Source of the DNA: Nitrospirota bacterium
GTDB lineage: Bacteria; Nitrospirota; Thermodesulfovibrionia; Thermodesulfovibrionales; JdFR-88
DNA length: 8,238 nucleotides
Direction: 5' to 3'
Assembly: GCA_021825785.1 (NCBI GenBank)
Contig: JAKAGP010000054.1
Coordinates: forward strand, 1-8,238
In this document: one piece after another, positions 5,318 through 8,238 of the stretch
Position numbering within the stretch: position 1 is the first letter of the stretch
How the letters are laid out: every line of letters begins with the position of its first letter
Position numbers and translations under genes: made by a program
Notes under the pieces: model-generated
Seen by the model: only the letters and a program-made list of their open reading frames with translations
Told to the model about the DNA's origin: nothing
Databases searched by the model: none

Positions 5318-6664
5318 TCAGAAAACCAGCCTGAGCCTGAGGCCCAGGACCGTGGCCGTATCTATGTTGCTGCCGCTGATTACCGGGAACCCGGTCATGT
5401 TCAGGGAAAATGCGTGTTTCTGGGACGGCCTGATCACCTGTATGTCTGGCGTAAGCCTGGCCCATGGGGTAAGGGCAATGTCGTAATAAGCCTCAACTCC
5501 ATACTCGTCCCTCAAAAATACCGTGGTTCCGAGGGGCCCGGTAAACTTTGGGTTTTTTATGTCCATATAATAAAAACCAGCGCCGAAGGCATCCAGCGCC
5601 CGGCCGGGAACCACTCCGTTTCCGCCAAGGCCGATGCTGTAAAAAAAATGAATCGGGTTGGGGTTTCCATCCGATGCGCCAAAGCGGCCGAATATGCCTA
5701 CTCCCCGGCCCGAGCCCTTCTTCACCTCATAGATGTACTGGTCAAAGTTATAATAGACGCACCATGTGTTGCCTTTCTGTTGGATAGCGCCATTTTGGAT
5801 GATGAAGCGCAAATGCTGCTCCAGCGCGGCAAAGTTCTTTGTGGAATACATGGCGCCTGCCAACTGGTGGCCGGTAAGGCCCAAGAACCCTGTCTTCACT
5901 CTGCCTTCGATAATGTAGGAGGTATTGCCTTTCATCAGGGTATCAAAGCCGCTGCTGTTTGCCGTGCCGTCTGAACTTATTGCGCTTGCCGTTATGGAGG
6001 CCTGTCCCGGGTCTTTTGTTGGCAGAACAATAATGCCTGCTCCGAGCGTGGAGTAAGGCGCGGCCAGAATGGCGACCGGATCAAAATTGAGCGCGAGGTT
6101 GAAAAACTGCGTGTCTCCCTTCCCGTGCGCAAACTCGTTGGCGTCACCGGAGGTGATGTCGATCTTCCCGGCAAACAAACCGGTATATTCTGAAAGGAAC
6201 TGTGTGAAGGTAAGCGCCGGTACATTAAGTTGATCGCTCTCCGGAACCGGATAGAACTGGTTGCTGTTTACGGGCATAAACGCTCCCGTGTACAGGTTGA
6301 CATCGTTGCCTGAATTGCCCTCCACCTCCAGCATTAAAAAGCCGCCCGGCCATAATCCCATTTTCTGCGTGTCCACATTGAGCGTAAGATTCCCTCGGGC
6401 ACCGTATTCCCAGCCCGTCTTCTTGCCTCCGCCTGTGACTCCCTGCGCCACCTGGGTCAGATTCAGGTCGAAAGTAATCCCATTTTGGGCCAGTTCGTTG
6501 CGCAGGCCGCCCCAGTCGCCGGTAAGAGTGGTCCTGGTCCAAATTCCGCCGGAGTAATTCGCGGCGCTGCTTTGGGCGGCCGCCCGTGGACAGGGCAAGA
6601 TCACGGCTGCTAGCAGAAACACAGCCGAAAAGACAATCGTTGCCCGTTTAATGGCGTCTCGCAT
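5318..6664 (-). CDS. OprB-like carbohydrate-selective outer-membrane porin
   Basis: 448 residues from an internal ATG at 6664. Residues 1-30 form a clear Sec signal (basic RDAIKR, hydrophobic core 9-23, RAAA cleavage before Q31). The mature protein opens with YSGGIWTRTTLTGDWGGLRN at 37-56, the hallmark of the OprB family (Gram-negative glucose or carbohydrate porins). It continues with alternating beta-strand patterns and ends in LRLRLVF, with the terminal Phe needed for Bam-assisted insertion. GGGAGGAGA 6 bases upstream supports this start. The frame has no stop upstream: it is continuous with the anSME gene. A cytosolic iron-sulfur enzyme ahead of a signal peptide could not work as one protein, so I annotate the porin from its own start. 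The likely role is uptake of sugar or sulfated substrates for the operon; specificity is not determined. Confidence 0.85.
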   Translation of the reverse strand: MRDAIKRATIVFSAVFLLAAVILPCPRAAAQSSAANYSGGIWTRTTLTGDWGGLRNELAQNGITFDLNLTQVAQGVTGGGKKTGWEYGARGNLTLNVDTQKMGLWPGGFLMLEVEGNSGNDVNLYTGAFMPVNSNQFYPVPESDQLNVPALTFTQFLSEYTGLFAGKIDITSGDANEFAHGKGDTQFFNLALNFDPVAILAAPYSTLGAGIIVLPTKDPGQASITASAISSDGTANSSGFDTLMKGNTSYIIEGRVKTGFLGLTGHQLAGAMYSTKNFAALEQHLRFIIQNGAIQQKGNTWCVYYNFDQYIYEVKKGSGRGVGIFGRFGASDGNPNPIHFFYSIGLGGNGVVPGRALDAFGAGFYYMDIKNPKFTGPLGTTVFLRDEYGVEAYYDIALTPWARLTPDIQVIRPSQKHAFSLNMTGFPVISGSNIDTATVLGLRLRLVF

Positions 6665-8068
6665 TTCATCTCTCCTCCCACGCACACATACCTGCCAGCC
6701 GGGAATCCTCTTGCTTTCCAGCCTTATAGCCAGGGGCCCCTTTGCGGCCTCCATCACGTACGATGGGGGGAGCCCGTTTTCCAGTAATACGGCCATTGCC
6801 CTTAGATGTTTTCTGATGTGGAGAAAAAACGTTTTGTATCCCGCACAGAGATAATGGAGCCCCGGCTCGTTGTAATTTGTCCGTGCAAAGCGGTGTTTGG
6901 TGCAGCCTCCCTGGCAGGCCGCCAGGACCTTGCACTCCCTGCACCAGCGGGACAGGGCGCGTTCCTTGTCCACGCCGAAGCCGGATCTGAGGGAGTCTTC
7001 AGCAAGGTCCGCCAACCGGTCCCTGGCGACGTTGCCCAGCCTGTACTGAGGATAAACGCAATGGTCACAGGCATAGACATCCCCATTGTGCTCAAGCACG
7101 AGCGAGCGTCCACATTGTTTGGCATGAACGCAGACCGGCGAGGGGTTGCCTATCCAGGCGCCCAGCGCCCATTCGAAGTTCATTACAAAGACCTTGCCCA
7201 CATCCTTTCTGACCCATTCCTCGAAAACGGAGATGAGAAAGCCGCCGTATTGTTCCGGGATGACCGTCCATCCGGTGACGCCAGTTTTACATTCCTCATC
7301 AAGCGATGAGGGCTCAAACGAAGCGGGCCCGGCGAGCCGCAGGCCCAGGCGGCTGCTCCGCTCATCTGGCAGCCGCTCCACAATCGGCGTAAACTGAATG
7401 AATTCCACGCCCTCATCCCGCAGAAAGCGGTACACATCCAGGGGGCGGGAGGCTGTGTCCCGGGCGACAGAGGCCAGAACGTTATAATCGACCCCATGCC
7501 TTTGCAAAAGTTTCAGCCCCCGCATTACCCGGTCGAAAGTGCCGTTTCCCGCATGGTCCCGGCGGTAGCGGTCATGCACATCCCTGGGCCCGTCAAGGCT
7601 TATTCCCACCATGAAAGCGTGTTTCCTGAGGAACCGGCACCATTCATCAGTAAGCAGCGTCCCATTGGTCTGAAGCGAATTTTTTATTGTCTTTTTACGC
7701 GCGAACGGTCGCTGAAGCTCAACAACCCTCCTGTAGAAATCAATGCCCAAAAGGGTGGGCTCTCCGCCCTGCCATACAAACTCCACGTCCGGTGTGGCCT
7801 GGGAAGAAATGTAGTTGCCTATGAAGGCGGAAAGAACCTCATCCGTCATACGGTAATCCTCCCCCGCGCCAAACAACGCCTGCTTCTCCAGGTAGAAACA
7901 GTATTCGCAATTGAGGTTGCAGAGCGGCCCTGTTGGCTTGGCCACAACGTGTATGCCCTGCACCGCGCGACGGACGCCCCGTGCCTCGCGATGGATGTCC
8001 TGCGCGGCAGAGGACGGTTCCGGAGAACAGGGGGCATGCGGGTTCGCAAGCGTCCGCCCGGTTTTCAA
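6665..8068 (-). CDS. Anaerobic sulfatase-maturating enzyme (radical SAM, SPASM), no stop codon of its own
   Basis: Converts an active-site Cys or Ser of sulfatases to formylglycine, in the cytoplasm without oxygen. The radical SAM CX3CX2C is CNLNCEYC (C50, C54, C57), with GGEP at 101-104 and the family signature AKPTGPLCN just before. SPASM cysteines are complete: C313, C319, C334, C376, C379, C385, C389, C408, matching in spacing the two auxiliary 4Fe-4S clusters of the Clostridium perfringens enzyme. D335 next to C334 sits where its catalytic Asp lies. Family-like sequence ends near PPSYVM (439). Start: TTG at 8068 with AAGGA 8 bases upstream, overlapping the stop of the preceding small ORF (TTGA). 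The first 35 residues are not family-like, and internal GTG starts (V32, V36) are alternatives. The frame then runs into the porin without a stop. The substrate sulfatase is presumably upstream, beyond the window. Confidence 0.85.
6671..6679 (-). promoter_or_regulatory. Internal ribosome binding site for the porin
   Basis: GGGAGGAGA on the minus strand, 6 bases before the ATG at 6664, inside the continuous anSME-porin frame. It is the main sequence evidence that the porin is translated separately. Confidence 0.7.
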
Positions 8069-8142
8069 AATGACCGTCCTTTTTTCGCAAACGCCGCGTC
8101 CAGCGCGAGGCTGACGGAGGCATTTATGGCACTGCGTTTCAT
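8065..8142 (-). CDS. 25-residue small ORF overlapping the anSME start
   Basis: MKRSAINASVSLALDAAFAK then KGRSF, ending in a TGA that shares bases with the TTG start of the anSME gene (TTGA). It has a good SD (CAGGAG, 8 bases before the ATG at 8142) and starts 19 bases after the stop of the preceding gene. It resembles nothing I know. It may be a coupling peptide whose translation delivers ribosomes to the TTG start. Alternatively it is the true N-terminus of anSME cut off by an indel: a single added A in the A6 run (8080-8085) would join the two frames. Confidence 0.45.
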   Translation of the reverse strand: MKRSAINASVSLALDAAFAKKGRSF

Positions 8143-8161
8143 GAGGTTTTCTCCTGGAGTG

Positions 8162-8238
8162 CTATTCGATCTGGAGGGTTGCCCTCTGCTCCAATTTTTG
8201 GACGTTTGTTCTTTGGGCCGCGTTCAGCCCGGATTTGC
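8162..8238 (-). CDS. C-terminal tail of an upstream gene (cut by the right edge)
   Basis: The last 24 residues (KSGLNAAQRTNVQKLEQRAT then LQIE) end in TAG at 8162-8164. It looks like a coiled or helical C-terminus. The frame is the same as that of anSME, separated by this stop. A sulfatase would be expected here given the maturase downstream, but the tail is too short to tell. A competing open frame (8139-8237, ending in TGA overlapping the ATG of the small ORF) is richer in Pro/Gly/Lys and less protein-like. Confidence 0.4.
   Translation of the reverse strand, partial: KSGLNAAQRTNVQKLEQRATLQIE

Larger units (their letters stand above)
5318..8068 (-). other. Uninterrupted 916-codon frame joining anSME and porin
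   Basis: From TTG at 8068 to TGA at 5318-5320 there is no stop. Residues 1-about 440 are anSME, 440-468 a linker coded by what looks like intergenic DNA (low family likeness, rare AGG/ATA codons, containing the porin SD), and 469-916 the porin. An automatic caller will report a single fused gene. The joint may come from loss of the enzyme's stop, an assembly error, or natural stop-free coupling. Confidence 0.9.

Noticed and set aside
5210..5974. Plus-strand frame of 254 codons
   Set aside because: Antisense to the porin, with no recognisable domain or ribosome site; its start overlaps the lipoprotein signal peptide.
5318..8068. A genuine bifunctional radical SAM-porin protein
   Set aside because: The porin has its own signal peptide and strong SD inside the frame, and the two activities belong in different compartments. 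A shared frame is reported, not a functional fusion.

Overview
The window reads as a piece of a Gram-negative, at least partly anaerobic bacterium. It encodes an outer-membrane porin with a C-terminal Phe, a lipoprotein with a lipobox, and an oxygen-sensitive radical SAM sulfatase-maturating enzyme. Strong AGGAGG-type ribosome binding sites and tight spacing within the two minus-strand gene groups point to ordinary bacterial operons. I cannot place the organism from sequence alone; a Desulfobacterota- or Nitrospirota-like lineage is a guess. No rRNA, tRNA, CRISPR array, transposase or phage gene was seen.

Left block (1-2286, minus strand): a four-gene operon read right to left. It holds a small DUF5132 membrane protein, an HMA_2-type protein starting 1 base after it, a protein built of tandem 22-residue amphipathic repeats, and a P-type cation ATPase cut by the left edge. 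The pump is missing from a start-to-stop ORF search because its frame runs off the window. Its N-terminus carries an HMA-like domain without the metal-binding CXXC, followed by a Cation_ATPase_N domain typical of P2-type (Ca2+-like) pumps. The 22-mer protein resembles lipid-surface-binding helices (apolipoprotein or perilipin style). Together these suggest a pump working with dedicated membrane-coating proteins, loosely like ferrosome-type metal storage clusters, though that link is inference.

Middle block (2287-4584): a divergent intergenic region with GAA/CGAA-loop mini-palindromes, a divergent CaCA-family cation exchanger on the plus strand, and an MntP/YtaF-type cation exporter on the minus strand. 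The two genes meet tail to tail with overlapping stop codons. The exporter carries an EF-hand-like loop, and the exchanger has lost most of the canonical ion-coordinating side chains. With the P-type pump, three different cation transporter families lie within about 4.2 kb. A 339-base gap follows, with an OB-fold-like coding remnant, a poly-A/T tract and a strong 18-bp hairpin.

Right block (4585-8238, minus strand): the tail of an upstream gene, a 25-codon peptide whose stop overlaps the next start, an anaerobic sulfatase-maturating enzyme (anSME), an OprB-like porin and a DUF3313 lipoprotein. The anSME and porin share one uninterrupted 916-codon frame: the enzyme has no stop codon of its own, and the porin starts internally with its own strong SD and signal peptide. 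The block fits a sulfate-ester scavenging operon, with the sulfatase expected just beyond the right edge.
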